Shown here: in pieces, positions 35,496 through 44,683 of the stretch
How the letters are laid out: each line of letters opens with the position of its first letter
Numbering within the stretch: the stretch's first letter is position 1
Assembly (NCBI GenBank): GCA_016866195.1
Contig: VGNF01000002.1
Coordinates: 1-56,046 of the forward strand
Direction: 5' to 3'
From: Chloroflexota bacterium
GTDB taxonomy: Bacteria > Chloroflexota > Anaerolineae > Anaerolineales > Villigracilaceae
Length of the DNA stretch: 56,046 bases
Program-made: the position numbers and the translations under genes
Notes under the pieces: generated by a model
Database searches by the model: none
Seen by the model: only the letters and a program-made list of their open reading frames with translations
What the model was told of the DNA's origin: nothing

Positions 35496-36401
35496 CTACA
35501 GCTTTGGCAGCAGGTAATCGTACGCGCTCAGGGCGGCTTTGGCCCCATCGCCGACTGCGATCAGTACCTGCTCGGCGACGTTGTTGGTCACGTCCCCGGC
35601 GGCGAACACGCCCGGCACATTCGTGCGATTGGCGCCGTCAACGATGATGCGGCCGCGCTCGTCGAGCTTGAGGAGGTCCTTGACCATGTCCGTATTCGGG
35701 GTCAGGGCCTTTTCCACGAACAGGCCATCTGCTTCATATTCCACGATCTTTCCGGCCTTGTCCTTCAGGCGCAGCTTGCGGGCAAATTCATCCCCTTTGA
35801 CCTCGACCACGTCACGATCCTTGAGGATGGTGACGTTCTTGGCCTTCTGCAGTTTGTGCCCGGCCGGGCTATCCAGGGCTTTTTCGTTGCCGCATACCAG
35901 ATACACCTGTTTTGCCACAGTGGCCAGTTCGCTGGCGGATCGCAAGGCCAGGTCCTCGTCACCGATGACGATGGTGGTCTTGTCGATGAAGAGCGGGGCA
36001 TAGCTCAAGGCCGAGTAGCACAGGCCTTTCATGGTGTAGTCCTTTTCACCCGGCACATCCATGCGGACCTGGGTTGTTCCGGTTGCGATGATCAAGGCGC
36101 GGGCTTCCAGCTCGGCACCGCTTTTGGTGCGGACGGTGAAATCACCGTTCTTGCGGCTGATCTTATCCACCGCGTCCATGTGACGCGCAAAGTCGAGGTA
36201 TTCCAGTTCACTGCGGAATTTGTTCACGATCTCCAGACCGCGGATGACCTGGTAGTCCTCGATCCACGGCAGGGACAGGCGATAATTGGTCTTTCCACCC
36301 AGGTCCTTGCTCAGCAGGAGCACATTCAGCCGCTTGCGGATGGCATACACCGAGGCCGTCAGACCGGCCGGTCCTCCTCCGATGATAATCAGATCGTACA
36401 T
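35496..36401 (-). CDS. Thioredoxin-reductase-like flavoprotein lacking the redox CxxC
   Basis: 301 residues. FAD binding: LIIIGGGPAGLTASVYA, an ATG motif (ALIIATGTTQVRM) and VFAAGDVTNN near the C-terminus. At the place of the CATC disulfide of thioredoxin reductase it reads GLCYSALSYAPLF, with a single Cys. The NAD(P)H-binding loop is also odd (VIGDEDLALRSASELA in place of GGGxSAxEEA). So it is unlikely to reduce thioredoxin; ferredoxin- or NADH-linked electron transfer is possible. It is the last gene of the cluster, 17 bases after malic enzyme. Confidence 0.87.
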   Translation of the reverse strand: MYDLIIIGGGPAGLTASVYAIRKRLNVLLLSKDLGGKTNYRLSLPWIEDYQVIRGLEIVNKFRSELEYLDFARHMDAVDKISRKNGDFTVRTKSGAELEARALIIATGTTQVRMDVPGEKDYTMKGLCYSALSYAPLFIDKTTIVIGDEDLALRSASELATVAKQVYLVCGNEKALDSPAGHKLQKAKNVTILKDRDVVEVKGDEFARKLRLKDKAGKIVEYEADGLFVEKALTPNTDMVKDLLKLDERGRIIVDGANRTNVPGVFAAGDVTNNVAEQVLIAVGDGAKAALSAYDYLLPKL

Positions 36402-36418
36402 CGGGTTCTCCTTTCGAT

Positions 36419-37804
36419 TTAGTACGCAGACTGAATGGTTTCCATGTCGATGTGGGTCTCGCCCTCGTCCGGCGGCGGTGCGGCGATGAAGTGTTCCTCC
36501 ATCATCATCTTGGTCAGGCTGCGCGAGCGCGCGATGATTCGGGTCGCGTTCTCAAATTCAGCCTCGAAGGTGGTGGGGATGCGCGCCAGCCCCTGTTCCT
36601 GGGCTTTCATGGCGACCGCAGCCGCCTCGCGCGGGAAGACCTCCCAATCGTCCATGTTGGGGAGGATGTGATCCGCATCCAGTTTGTCCCCCACATGATT
36701 CGCCATGGCCTCGGCCGCGGCAAAGCACATTTCATCGGTGATGGTGCGGGCGCGCACATCGAGCGTGCCGCGGAAGATGCCGGGAAAGCCCAGCGAGTTG
36801 TTGACCTGGTTCGGGAAGTCCGACCGGCCGGTGGCTACGACCGCTGCGCCCGCCTCCTTGGCCTCCCAAGGCCAGATCTCCGGCACCGGGTTGGCGCAGG
36901 CGAACACGATCGCATCCTTGGCCATGGTCTTGATCCATTCCGGCATCAGCACGCCTGGCCCGGATTTTGAAAGGGCGATGACCACATCCACGCCCTTCAT
37001 GGCGTCCGGGATGTCGCCCTGGCGGCCTTGTGCGTTCGTGATATTGCACAATTTCCATTTATCCTTGAATTCGGCTTTGCGCATCTCGAGATCCTTGCGG
37101 TGTTTGCCCAGGATGCCCTTGGTATCCACCATGAAGCACTTGGCCGGGTCGGCACCCCAGCCGAAGATCAGGCGCGAGCAGGCCACGTTGGAGGCACCCG
37201 AGCCCCCGAAGGCGATCTTCACTTCGCTCATCTTCTTGCCGACCACCTTGAGCGCATTGATCAAACCAGCCAGGGTGACGGTGGCCGTTCCCTGTTGGTC
37301 GTCGTGCCAGACCGGGATCTCGGCTTTTTCGCGCAGCGTATCCAGGATGTAGAAGCACTTTGGCTGGGCGATGTCCTCCAGGTTGACGCCCCCGACGCCG
37401 GGTTGAAGCATGAGCACGGTGTTGATAATGGCATCCGGGTCCTTGGTATCGAGCATGATCGGAACCCCATCCACCCCGCCCAGATACTTGTACAACAGCG
37501 CCTTGCCCTCCATCACCGGCAGGCCCGCCTTGGGACCGATATCACCGAGACCCAGAACGCGTGTACCGTCGCTGACCACAATGACCGTATTCCATTTGTT
37601 GGTGTATTCGTAGGCCAGCTCCGGGTCGGCCTGGATCGCCTTGCAGGGGGCTGCCACCCCGGGCGTATACCAGATGGCAAAATCGTCGAAGCTGTGCACG
37701 GTGCATTTGAGCGCCGTCTCGATCTTCCCCCGGTAGAACGGATGCAGGCGCATGGCATCGGCAGAAGGCTTCTTGGCTTTTGCAAGCAGCTCTTCCACAT
37801 TCAT
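36419..37804 (-). CDS. NAD(P)-dependent malic enzyme
   Basis: 461 residues, the short bacterial/archaeal type without the phosphotransacetylase-like domain. Conserved parts: [12 protein letters not shown], the Lys in [14 protein letters not shown], metal and substrate residues in [16 protein letters not shown], and dinucleotide fold [17 protein letters not shown]. It interconverts malate with pyruvate and CO2. In a Wood-Ljungdahl cluster it could link acetyl-CoA and pyruvate to C4 acids and supply reduced nicotinamide. Cofactor preference cannot be read with confidence. Confidence 0.94.
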   Translation of the reverse strand: MNVEELLAKAKKPSADAMRLHPFYRGKIETALKCTVHSFDDFAIWYTPGVAAPCKAIQADPELAYEYTNKWNTVIVVSDGTRVLGLGDIGPKAGLPVMEGKALLYKYLGGVDGVPIMLDTKDPDAIINTVLMLQPGVGGVNLEDIAQPKCFYILDTLREKAEIPVWHDDQQGTATVTLAGLINALKVVGKKMSEVKIAFGGSGASNVACSRLIFGWGADPAKCFMVDTKGILGKHRKDLEMRKAEFKDKWKLCNITNAQGRQGDIPDAMKGVDVVIALSKSGPGVLMPEWIKTMAKDAIVFACANPVPEIWPWEAKEAGAAVVATGRSDFPNQVNNSLGFPGIFRGTLDVRARTITDEMCFAAAEAMANHVGDKLDADHILPNMDDWEVFPREAAAVAMKAQEQGLARIPTTFEAEFENATRIIARSRSLTKMMMEEHFIAAPPPDEGETHIDMETIQSAY

Positions 37805-37820
37805 GTTTGTATTCCTTTCT

Positions 37821-37834
37821 GAGAGATATCTCTC
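37821..37834. promoter_or_regulatory. Perfect 14-bp palindrome before malic enzyme gene
   Basis: GAGAGATATCTCTC lies 17 bases upstream of the malic enzyme start, between it and the HdrC-like gene. It could be an operator or a short mRNA hairpin. Confidence 0.3.
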
Positions 37835-37844
37835 GAATGACCGA

Positions 37845-38141
37845 TCAGATTTTTGGGTGAGGCGCTCCGCCGTTCCTGCGTTTTGATTCCTCGCGCAGAG
37901 CGAGCATCACCGCGTAAATATCGAGACCGCGTTTGCAGGCGCCGCGCGCCGCATACAGGGCGGAATCCGACCACAGGGTGCGGGTGCCGAGCGCTTCCTC
38001 GTCATCCTGCAGGATCATCTGGATCAGGCTGCCCAGGGGGAGGTCCATGTCGTTCATATGCGGAATCTCGCAATCGAAACAGGCATGGCAGGTATACACA
38101 TCCTGACCGGTGGCGCATTTCACCGCGCGGCGCAAGGACAT
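37845..38141 (-). CDS. Degenerate HdrC-like ferredoxin-fold protein
   Basis: 98 residues. The plan follows HdrC (double-cluster subunit of heterodisulfide reductase): a Cys motif, a helix of the form LGSLIQMILQDDEEAL, a TLW segment, then CKRGLDIYAVMLALREE matching CPRGxDIxxVMxALR. But the ligands are mostly lost. The first motif keeps C18-x2-C21-x2-C24 without the fourth Cys, and the second keeps only Cys69. It can hold at most one incomplete cluster. It overlaps nothing and is one base from the GNAT gene. It may be a structural adaptor for the MetVF-type reductase. The HdrC relationship is my inference. Confidence 0.55.
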   Translation of the reverse strand: MSLRRAVKCATGQDVYTCHACFDCEIPHMNDMDLPLGSLIQMILQDDEEALGTRTLWSDSALYAARGACKRGLDIYAVMLALREESKRRNGGAPHPKI

Positions 38142-38142
38142 G

Positions 38143-38709
38143 TTAGAACTCGTCCACCTTCTGGCGCAGGCTCAAGGTCATCAACACCACATCGCAATAT
38201 TCGCCGTCCGGGAACATGAAGTAATCGTCGAGGACGCAGTTCGACCGGAAACCGAGCTGCTCAAACGCCTTGACGACCTTCGTCTGATCTGCAATGACCT
38301 CAGCCAGCAGTATGCCCAGACCCTGTTTGCGGGCCAGTTCGATCAGCGCGCGGATCATCTTCATCCCCAGGCCGCGCTTGCGGAAGTCCTTGGTCAGGTA
38401 CAGGCGCACCTCGCCGATGTGTCGTTTGGGACCGTTGAAAAAATGCAGGGAGGCGCTGCCAACGATGCGCTCTTTGACCAGTGCGATCAAGGGCAGGACC
38501 TTGCTGTAATCCAGGTTTTCGAACCAATCCTGGATCACGGATGGATCCTTGGCATAATGACGGAAGAACCGCATATCCTCCTCGCTGACGGCGGAATAGA
38601 ATTCCATCAAACGCTGCCTGTCGTCCGTGACCAGCGGACGCAGCAGGATGTAGGCGCCGTCCTTCAGAGTTGCCATTTCGCGGAAATTCTTGATTTGTTC
38701 AGGAAGCAT
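38143..38709 (-). CDS. GNAT acetyltransferase
   Basis: 188 residues. LLRPLVTDDRQRLMEFYSAV at the N-terminus, the CoA loop TKDFRKRGLGMKMIRALIEL, then LLAEVIADQTKVVKAFEQLG. It lies between metVF and the HdrC-like gene in the same direction. GNAT domains in this position often accompany acyl-CoA metabolism; it could regulate by lysine acetylation, but there is no direct sign. Confidence 0.87.
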   Translation of the reverse strand: MLPEQIKNFREMATLKDGAYILLRPLVTDDRQRLMEFYSAVSEEDMRFFRHYAKDPSVIQDWFENLDYSKVLPLIALVKERIVGSASLHFFNGPKRHIGEVRLYLTKDFRKRGLGMKMIRALIELARKQGLGILLAEVIADQTKVVKAFEQLGFRSNCVLDDYFMFPDGEYCDVVLMTLSLRQKVDEF

Positions 38710-38778
38710 AAACCCTCCCGGTTCAAAATTCTGGCCGCCCTTCCTCGCGCGGGAAGCAGCGGACGAACACAGATCTCC

Positions 38779-40260
38779 CTACGCGGGGACTTTTTCCATT
38801 TCCTTGGGTTTGACGAATCCCTTGGGCAGCAGATTGGCCTCCGTCACGATGCGCGGCACGACATCCTCCCAACCCACCGGCATGATGTGCAGGCCGCTCA
38901 CGCCCGTCCCCGTGCGGATCTTCGCGATCAGCTCGAGGGTGATCTGCACGCCCTCCTCCTGTGCGTTGCCGGCCTTGTCGGCAGCTTCCATGCGTTTGAT
39001 GATGGATTCGGGAACGTACACGCCCGGCACCTGGTTCATGTAGACGGTCATCTTGTAGCTTTTCAAGGGGGTGAGGCCGATCATGATGAAGGCCTTGCCC
39101 AGGATGTCGCGCTTGGCGATCTCGTTCAGCCAGATCTCCATGCGGTCGGGATCGTAGACCAGGTTGGTCTGGAAGAATTGTGCGCCGGCATTGACCTTCT
39201 TTTGTTCCCGCAAAGCCTGGAATTTCGGGTCGGAGGCGAACGGGGAAGCGGCTGCGCCGAGGAAGAATTTCGGCGGGAATTTGATCTCGCGGCCGTCCAG
39301 GTAACGCCCTTCATCGCGCATGCGTCTCAGGATCCAGATCATCTGGATCGCATCCAGGTCGTTGATGTCCATGCGTCCGCGCGGCTGCGGCGCCAGCACC
39401 GGGCTGTCCCCGGTGACACACAGGACGTTGCGCACACCCATGGCGGTTGCACCCAGGATCTCGCCCTGCAGGCTGGCGCGGGTGCGGTCGCGGGCTGCGA
39501 TCTGCATCACAGGTTCGGCGCCATTCTCCACGGCGATCTTGGAGCAGGCCCAGGAGGTCATGCGGGGGGTGGCGGAGGCGTTATCCGTGAAATTGATGGC
39601 TGTCACATACGGTTTGACCAGATGAATGTTCTCGATCAACTTCTTGGTGGACATGCCCAGAGGCGGGGCGATCTCGCAGGCGACAATGAACTCGCCGGAT
39701 TTCAATCCCTTTTCGAGATTCGACACAGGTTCGGTGTAGGCGGGTGCGTGGTATTGGTCATCCCCCTTCCACCAGCCGGGCTCGCGCACACCGCGGAAGA
39801 CCTCGTCCCACATTTTGTAGCGTTCCGCGGCCGGCTTGAAGAGTAAACCGCTCAGCACCTTTGTGGTGCCGATCTTTTTCACGTGTGTGAAGACATCACC
39901 CCAGGTTTCGGTGCCGACCTTTTCCCAATCGAGGGGGGGCAGGACTTCGAGCAGTTTATCCTCGCGCCCCATCTTGAACGAGCGGTCATAGATCTTGTAC
40001 CAGATGCAGGGGCGGGTTTTATCCACGTAACAATGTTCGGGGGTCGAGCCGCCGCAGGGACCGTTGCGCAGCCCCTTGGGACATTCCATCGGGCAGATGA
40101 AGGCGGTTTCCTGAAGCAGGCAGTTGCCGCACATACGGCATCCGAATAGAGGTCCCTTGATGGCATATTCCACATTTTCAAGCAGCAGATTGCCAAAGGA
40201 TTCCTTTTTGAAGGGGGAGTAGGCAGGTTGCCAGCGGCGTCCGGGAGTGAAGATGGGCAT
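38779..40260 (-). CDS. MetV-MetF fusion, methylenetetrahydrofolate reductase
   Basis: 493 residues. The N-terminal part (about 1-180) is the MetV/MTHFR_C domain with a Cys cluster: C41-x2-C44-x2-C47, C56, C60, C69, C77 and C85, including CPMECPKGLRNGPCGG. The C-terminal part (about 190-480) is the MetF TIM barrel, with EIAPPLG, NFTDNASATPRMTS, ATAMGVRNVLCVTGDSP and ARDRT. It reduces methylene- to methyl-tetrahydrofolate, the substrate of AcsE. Acetogens such as Moorella carry metV and metF as separate genes; here they are one polypeptide. Electron donor unknown, ferredoxin or NADH via partners. Confidence 0.9.
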   Translation of the reverse strand: MPIFTPGRRWQPAYSPFKKESFGNLLLENVEYAIKGPLFGCRMCGNCLLQETAFICPMECPKGLRNGPCGGSTPEHCYVDKTRPCIWYKIYDRSFKMGREDKLLEVLPPLDWEKVGTETWGDVFTHVKKIGTTKVLSGLLFKPAAERYKMWDEVFRGVREPGWWKGDDQYHAPAYTEPVSNLEKGLKSGEFIVACEIAPPLGMSTKKLIENIHLVKPYVTAINFTDNASATPRMTSWACSKIAVENGAEPVMQIAARDRTRASLQGEILGATAMGVRNVLCVTGDSPVLAPQPRGRMDINDLDAIQMIWILRRMRDEGRYLDGREIKFPPKFFLGAAASPFASDPKFQALREQKKVNAGAQFFQTNLVYDPDRMEIWLNEIAKRDILGKAFIMIGLTPLKSYKMTVYMNQVPGVYVPESIIKRMEAADKAGNAQEEGVQITLELIAKIRTGTGVSGLHIMPVGWEDVVPRIVTEANLLPKGFVKPKEMEKVPA

Positions 40261-40274
40261 GAAGGCCTCCAGTA

Positions 40275-40316
40275 GGTGTCAGGGGTTAGGTGTCAGGTGC
40301 AGGGTGTCAGGTGAAC
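40275..40316. repeat. 14-bp tandem repeat between acsE and metVF
   Basis: GGTGTCAGG recurs at 40275, 40289 and 40303, a strict 14-base period, in the 93-base gap between two cluster genes. Non-coding. Confidence 0.65.
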
Positions 40317-40353
40317 AGGTCACGACGCATGCATCTGAAACCAAGGCATAATT

Positions 40354-41277
40354 TCAATTCGCCAAATAGGCGTCGGCGTAGATCACTTTGTTCAGCAGGA
40401 TCTGGGTCGTCTTCCAGATGGCGGATTGTTCGGGGTCTTTAAGGTCGAAATCCTCCATTTGCGGTTCCTCGCTGGCGGCGGTGCGGTCGGCAATTTTATT
40501 GTAGACCCGCGCCAGTGGATTGCTAGTGTCTTTTGTCTCTATCCAGCGGATGACATCGTTCTGTTTTTCATCGAAGGGGTTGGCGATCATCATCTTGAGA
40601 CCAACGCCCATCAACATGGACAGATACGTGCGGTTGATCAGCGGCCGGTTTTCATTGGGAACCGCGTTGGAAACATTGGATAAACCCACCGAGATGTTGG
40701 GCGCCGGATCCCAGGCATATTGCAGCATGCGCACTGTCTCGATCAGATGCGGGCAATACTGCTGGCAGCCGCTGGTGGTGAGCACGAGCGGATCGATGAT
40801 CAGGTCATCCATGTTGAAGCCGATTTCCATCAGGCGCGGGATCAGCGTCTCGACCGCGATGTTGACGCGCGCATCCGCCTCGACTGGAATGCCGCTGGTG
40901 CCCATGGTCAGCGCGATGATCTTGGCGTTGTATTTCTTTGCAAGCAATGGTACTTTCTCAAGCCGCTCCGGTTCCGCCGACGTGGAATTCAGGATCGGCT
41001 TCGCCTTCTTGATCGTCTTGAGCGCGGCTTCCATCCCATCCACATTGGTCGTGTCGATCGAGAGCGGCACGTCCACCACGGTCTCGACCGTTTCGACGAT
41101 CCAGGGGAAGACCTCCGCCCAGTCCTTCTTGCGCGGGCCGAGGTTGATATCGATCGCCTTCGCCCCCGCTTCCACCTGTTTGACGGCCAGGTCCATGAAG
41201 AATTCGCGGTCGCGCGCCGCCAGGGCTTCCTTCACTTTCTCCGAAATGATGTGAATGTTCTCGCCAATGATGTACAT
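40354..41277 (-). CDS. acsE: Methyltetrahydrofolate:corrinoid/iron-sulfur protein methyltransferase
   Basis: 307 residues from the ATG at 41277, with GGAGGT five bases upstream; a longer frame to 41361 overlaps the previous gene and lacks this. A pterin-binding TIM barrel: IIGENIHIISEKVKEAL, AIDINLGPRKKDW, SIDTTNVDGMEAAL, LNSTSAEPERLEKV, IALTMGTSGIP and SVGLSNVSNAVP. It moves the methyl group from methyl-tetrahydrofolate to the cobalamin of AcsCD. Confidence 0.94.
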   Translation of the reverse strand: MYIIGENIHIISEKVKEALAARDREFFMDLAVKQVEAGAKAIDINLGPRKKDWAEVFPWIVETVETVVDVPLSIDTTNVDGMEAALKTIKKAKPILNSTSAEPERLEKVPLLAKKYNAKIIALTMGTSGIPVEADARVNIAVETLIPRLMEIGFNMDDLIIDPLVLTTSGCQQYCPHLIETVRMLQYAWDPAPNISVGLSNVSNAVPNENRPLINRTYLSMLMGVGLKMMIANPFDEKQNDVIRWIETKDTSNPLARVYNKIADRTAASEEPQMEDFDLKDPEQSAIWKTTQILLNKVIYADAYLAN

Positions 41278-41332
41278 GTGTACCTCCGTTTTCATATAGC
41301 CATCCCGCATCCCTCGGCGACGGCATTTGGGA

Positions 41333-43255
41333 TTATGTTTTGTCCAACGCCTGCGCCACACTGGGAAACCTGGTCATATCCGTGTGGGGCAGGAACAATG
41401 CGGATGTAAAGGCGTCGTAAAACGAGTTATCCGCGGATAGTTCGATGTAGGTCATGCGCCGGGCGATATCACCGATCCGTTCGCGGCGGCGCCAGTCGAG
41501 CAGGGCATAATATGCGCCCTTGACCGAGGTGTTGCCGAGGAACTCGAAGCGCGACCATTCCATGTCCGGCAGCAGGCCGATCTGCACCGCCTTCTCCACG
41601 TTGATGTATTTTCCAACCGAACCGCCGACCAGCCCCCGACTGGTGGATTCGAGCGGAACGCCGACGGTATCCGCCAGCACGGTGAAGCCTGCATAAATGG
41701 CGGCCTTGGCGCGCAGCAGGTTGTCCACGTCGACGCGCGAAAGGACGATGTCCTCGCCGGTCTCGGTCTCGGTTCCCCACGCCACCACATATTCACCGCC
41801 GTGCGAACCCTCCCGCACGCGTTTGGTTTTGGCCGAGAGGTTGACGTTCCCGGCCTTGTCGATCACGCCGGTCAGGAAGGCCTCCGAGAGCAGGGAGATC
41901 AATCCGGAACCGCAAATGCCCTTCGGTTTTCCACCGCCGATCACGCGGTAGGTGGGTTCAAGGGACTCGCTGTTGATCCACACTTCCTCGATGGCGCCCG
42001 TCGTGGCGCGCATCCCGTTCAATACGCCGGCTCCTTCGAAGGCCGGGCCGGCCGAGCAGGCGCAGGTGACCATCCAGTCGCGGTTCCCCAGCACGGTCTC
42101 TCCATTCGTGCCGACATCGATGAACAGGGTGACGTTCTCCGAATCCTCCAGGCCGGAGGACAGGACACCGGCGGTGATATCCGCGCCGACGTAACTGGCT
42201 ACGCCCGGCAGGCAATCCACCGTGCCTTCATGATGGATCGCCAATCCCACCTCGCTGCCAATCAGCAGGGGCGGGTGATTGACCGAGGTGATGAAGGGGG
42301 AGAGGCGGATGTTCCCTGCGGGAATGCCCAGCAAAAGATGGATCATGGTGCTGTTGCCTGCGATGCTGCACTTCATCACGTCTTCAGGCCTGACCTTGAC
42401 TCGTTTGCAGGCCGTATCCAACAATCCGTTGATCGTGTCCAGCACGCGCTGCCGGAGTTCCTCTCTGCCGCCGTTCTTGGACGAGTAAATGATGCGGGAG
42501 ATCACGTCCTCCCCGCGCCCGATCTGCCCGTTGTACTCGGCAACCTGCGCCTTGACCTGTCCGCTGACGAGATCCACCAGCCATAAAGTGATTGTGGTGG
42601 TACCGATATCCACTGCAGCGCCCCACAAAGGAGAATATTCGTCCACCCGGCCGGGATAGATCTCGATCAGTCGCATCGGCATTTCCGGCTGCTGGATATT
42701 TCGTTCAACCACAGCCGTGACCTGCCACTCTCCGGCGCGTAATGTATCGCTCAGAGTTTGCAGCAGATGGAGGGAGCAAGCCACCTTCTCCATTTTTACC
42801 TGCGTTCGCAGTGCAGTTTGCAGGCGGGACCAGTCATCCGTCTGGTCTTCGAGGGAGGGTGGTGCGAGGTCCAGATGCACGCGCTGAATGGATTGGACCT
42901 GGTCATAGTCGTAATCCGGTGGGACGGTGATTTCAGCCACCACCCGATCGGTGGTCAGCCGCCGCTCGATCTTTTCCTGTGGCCCCACGTAGATCGCAAG
43001 ATCCCCTTCCACGACGGTCTGGCAGGCAAGCGCGAATCCCTGTGCAATATCCTCGGGGGAGAGCCGCAGCGTGCTCCTTCGTCTCGCATTTCCCAGCGTC
43101 ACCTGCACCGCGCATCGGCCGCAGCGTCCCTGCCCGCCGCACGGCTGGCCGATGTCCACGCCCGCGTGTTGGGCGGCATCCGCCAGCAGCGTGTTGGTCG
43201 GGACGGTGATGGTGGCGTGGATGTTTTCGCCGGTGAAGGTGAGGGTGTGTTGCAT
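41333..43255 (-). CDS. RACo-type ASKHA-domain corrinoid activation protein
   Basis: 640 residues. The N-terminal [2Fe-2S] domain has C39-x5-C45-x2-C48 (QPCGGQGRCGRCAV) and Cys78; then a linker and an ASKHA ATPase domain with AAVDIGTTTITLWLVDL, AGNSTMIHLLLGIP, FIDVGTNGETVLGN and GICGSGLISLLSEAFLTG. These proteins use ATP to re-reduce inactive Co(II) corrinoid proteins to Co(I). The gene sits between acsE and acsC, so AcsCD is the expected target. Confidence 0.92.
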   Translation of the reverse strand: MQHTLTFTGENIHATITVPTNTLLADAAQHAGVDIGQPCGGQGRCGRCAVQVTLGNARRRSTLRLSPEDIAQGFALACQTVVEGDLAIYVGPQEKIERRLTTDRVVAEITVPPDYDYDQVQSIQRVHLDLAPPSLEDQTDDWSRLQTALRTQVKMEKVACSLHLLQTLSDTLRAGEWQVTAVVERNIQQPEMPMRLIEIYPGRVDEYSPLWGAAVDIGTTTITLWLVDLVSGQVKAQVAEYNGQIGRGEDVISRIIYSSKNGGREELRQRVLDTINGLLDTACKRVKVRPEDVMKCSIAGNSTMIHLLLGIPAGNIRLSPFITSVNHPPLLIGSEVGLAIHHEGTVDCLPGVASYVGADITAGVLSSGLEDSENVTLFIDVGTNGETVLGNRDWMVTCACSAGPAFEGAGVLNGMRATTGAIEEVWINSESLEPTYRVIGGGKPKGICGSGLISLLSEAFLTGVIDKAGNVNLSAKTKRVREGSHGGEYVVAWGTETETGEDIVLSRVDVDNLLRAKAAIYAGFTVLADTVGVPLESTSRGLVGGSVGKYINVEKAVQIGLLPDMEWSRFEFLGNTSVKGAYYALLDWRRRERIGDIARRMTYIELSADNSFYDAFTSALFLPHTDMTRFPSVAQALDKT

Positions 43256-43262
43256 TGTTTGA

Positions 43263-43340
43263 AGTACTTAGGTAAACAAGTACACACCTAGGCACCCGTT
43301 TACCTGTGTACCTGTTTACCTGTATTCCTGTATACCTAAT
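43263..43340. repeat. 8-bp periodic repeat across the acsC stop codon
   Basis: TACCTGTG, TACCTGTT, TACCTGTA, TTCCTGTA and TACCTAAT follow in register from 43301, and weaker 8-base periodicity extends back to 43263. The acsC stop codon (43336-43338) lies in the last unit. A related tract is at 45721-45786. Confidence 0.65.
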
Positions 43341-44655
43341 TGAGTGCCTGCTTCATGAACGCCGGCAGATCCACGGCTTCGCGCGGACCGACGCGGATCT
43401 CCCAGCCGGAGAGTTCCTCCTCCAGCTCGCCGGAAAGCACCGCCACATGGCCGGGCAGGACGATGCGTTTCTTGCTGACCTTTTCGGCCAGGTTGAACTC
43501 CTTCACGGCCTTGGCAATCCGTTCGGCGTCGAACTTGCCCGCCGCCCACGCCGTCAACACCGACATGCCCTCGGCATCCGTGACCACCAGCCAGGCGGGC
43601 AGGCCCGAGCCTTCGACCTCGTTCGCGACCGAGAAGTAGGTGATGCTGAAGTTGGTGGTGACCAGCACCGGGCTCTCGGGCTTGGGCGCGTTGATCTCGT
43701 AGATGCCGGGCTGAACCTGGATCGGTTTCTGCGGGTCGGTGTAGATGTTCTCCCGCAGCACGAGCAGCGCGTAGGCGAGCTCGGGGGTGAAGGTGTCCAG
43801 CACCACGAATCCGGCATACTTCGAAATGGCCTGCGCGGCGTAGACCGGCTCCTTCTCCGGGCCGTTCTGGCCGGCGAAGAAGATGACCGGATATCCCAAC
43901 GGTTTGAAGTTCGACTTAAGCGCCAGGCGCCGCGCTTGAGTAGATAGGGTCAGCCACTCGCCGAGGGTTTTGCCTCCCAGGTCGAGCACCATGTCCTCAA
44001 CGCCTTTCGCCTGGATCTTGGGAGTCAGGTCGGCGAGCGCCTCGAGCGAATCGCCCCTGACCGTCAAGACTGCCTTGTGTTTTGCCGCCGTATCAGCCAG
44101 GGTTTCATACTTGGAAGGGTCGGCTGCGTAGATCAACGCGGTCTCACCGGCAAGCTGGCTTAATGCCTTATCCAGGGCTGCGGGGTCGTTGCTGATCAGG
44201 ATCAACGGCCGTTTGCTCACGCCGCGTACGGTCTTCACCGCCGCGGATAAGTCGCCATCTGCTTCGATGGCGAAGCCATCCAGGGTGAAATCCATGCCCA
44301 CGTAATTAACCTTGTAGGCATCCGCGGCCGCGGCCTTTTTGGCCAGGTCCGCATCGCTGGCCTTGAGGCGCAGGAACAGGCCGGGCTTGTTGTAGAAGGT
44401 CTTCTCGTGGCGAAACATCACGACTTCATTGCCCGCCTTGACCTCAGTGCCGGCCTTCAATGTGATCAGGCGAACCGGCGGTGCAGCCGACTCGGCCAGC
44501 TGCTTCTTCGATTCCTCGGTAACGTATGGGCAAGCCGAGAGCTCCACCTGTTTGGCGGCGAGTTTCATCGCGAACGCGAGACAGGTCGGGAATCCGCATT
44601 CCTTGCAGTTGGTTTGCGGAAGCATTTTGTAGATTTGAATTCCAGAGAGTGCCAT
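43336..44655 (-). CDS. acsC: Corrinoid/iron-sulfur protein large subunit
   Basis: 439 residues from the ATG at 44655 (GGAG upstream). The N-terminal [4Fe-4S] motif is C-x2-C-x4-C-x16-C (TNCKECGFPTC then SACPY). A TIM barrel and C-terminal cobalamin-binding domain follow, with PVLVTTNFSITYFSVANEVE and GHVAVLSGELEEELSGWEI. With AcsD it shuttles the methyl group between AcsE and acetyl-CoA synthase. Confidence 0.95.
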   Translation of the reverse strand: MALSGIQIYKMLPQTNCKECGFPTCLAFAMKLAAKQVELSACPYVTEESKKQLAESAAPPVRLITLKAGTEVKAGNEVVMFRHEKTFYNKPGLFLRLKASDADLAKKAAAADAYKVNYVGMDFTLDGFAIEADGDLSAAVKTVRGVSKRPLILISNDPAALDKALSQLAGETALIYAADPSKYETLADTAAKHKAVLTVRGDSLEALADLTPKIQAKGVEDMVLDLGGKTLGEWLTLSTQARRLALKSNFKPLGYPVIFFAGQNGPEKEPVYAAQAISKYAGFVVLDTFTPELAYALLVLRENIYTDPQKPIQVQPGIYEINAPKPESPVLVTTNFSITYFSVANEVEGSGLPAWLVVTDAEGMSVLTAWAAGKFDAERIAKAVKEFNLAEKVSKKRIVLPGHVAVLSGELEEELSGWEIRVGPREAVDLPAFMKQALN

Positions 44656-44683
44656 AGTTATTCTCCATGTTCGCGCTGAGCGA

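Noticed and set aside
35496-36401. Annotation as thioredoxin reductase
   Set aside because: The active-site CxxC is missing and the NAD(P)H loop is abnormal, so the name would be misleading.
35478-36422. A 314-codon plus-strand open frame
   Set aside because: Exact antisense shadow of the TrxR-like gene; no motif or ribosome-binding site, while the minus-strand product has clear FAD motifs.
38110-39846. A 578-codon open frame on the plus strand
   Set aside because: It is antisense to metVF and the GNAT gene, His/Gln/Arg-rich, with no domain motif. It results from high GC and codon bias of the real minus-strand genes.
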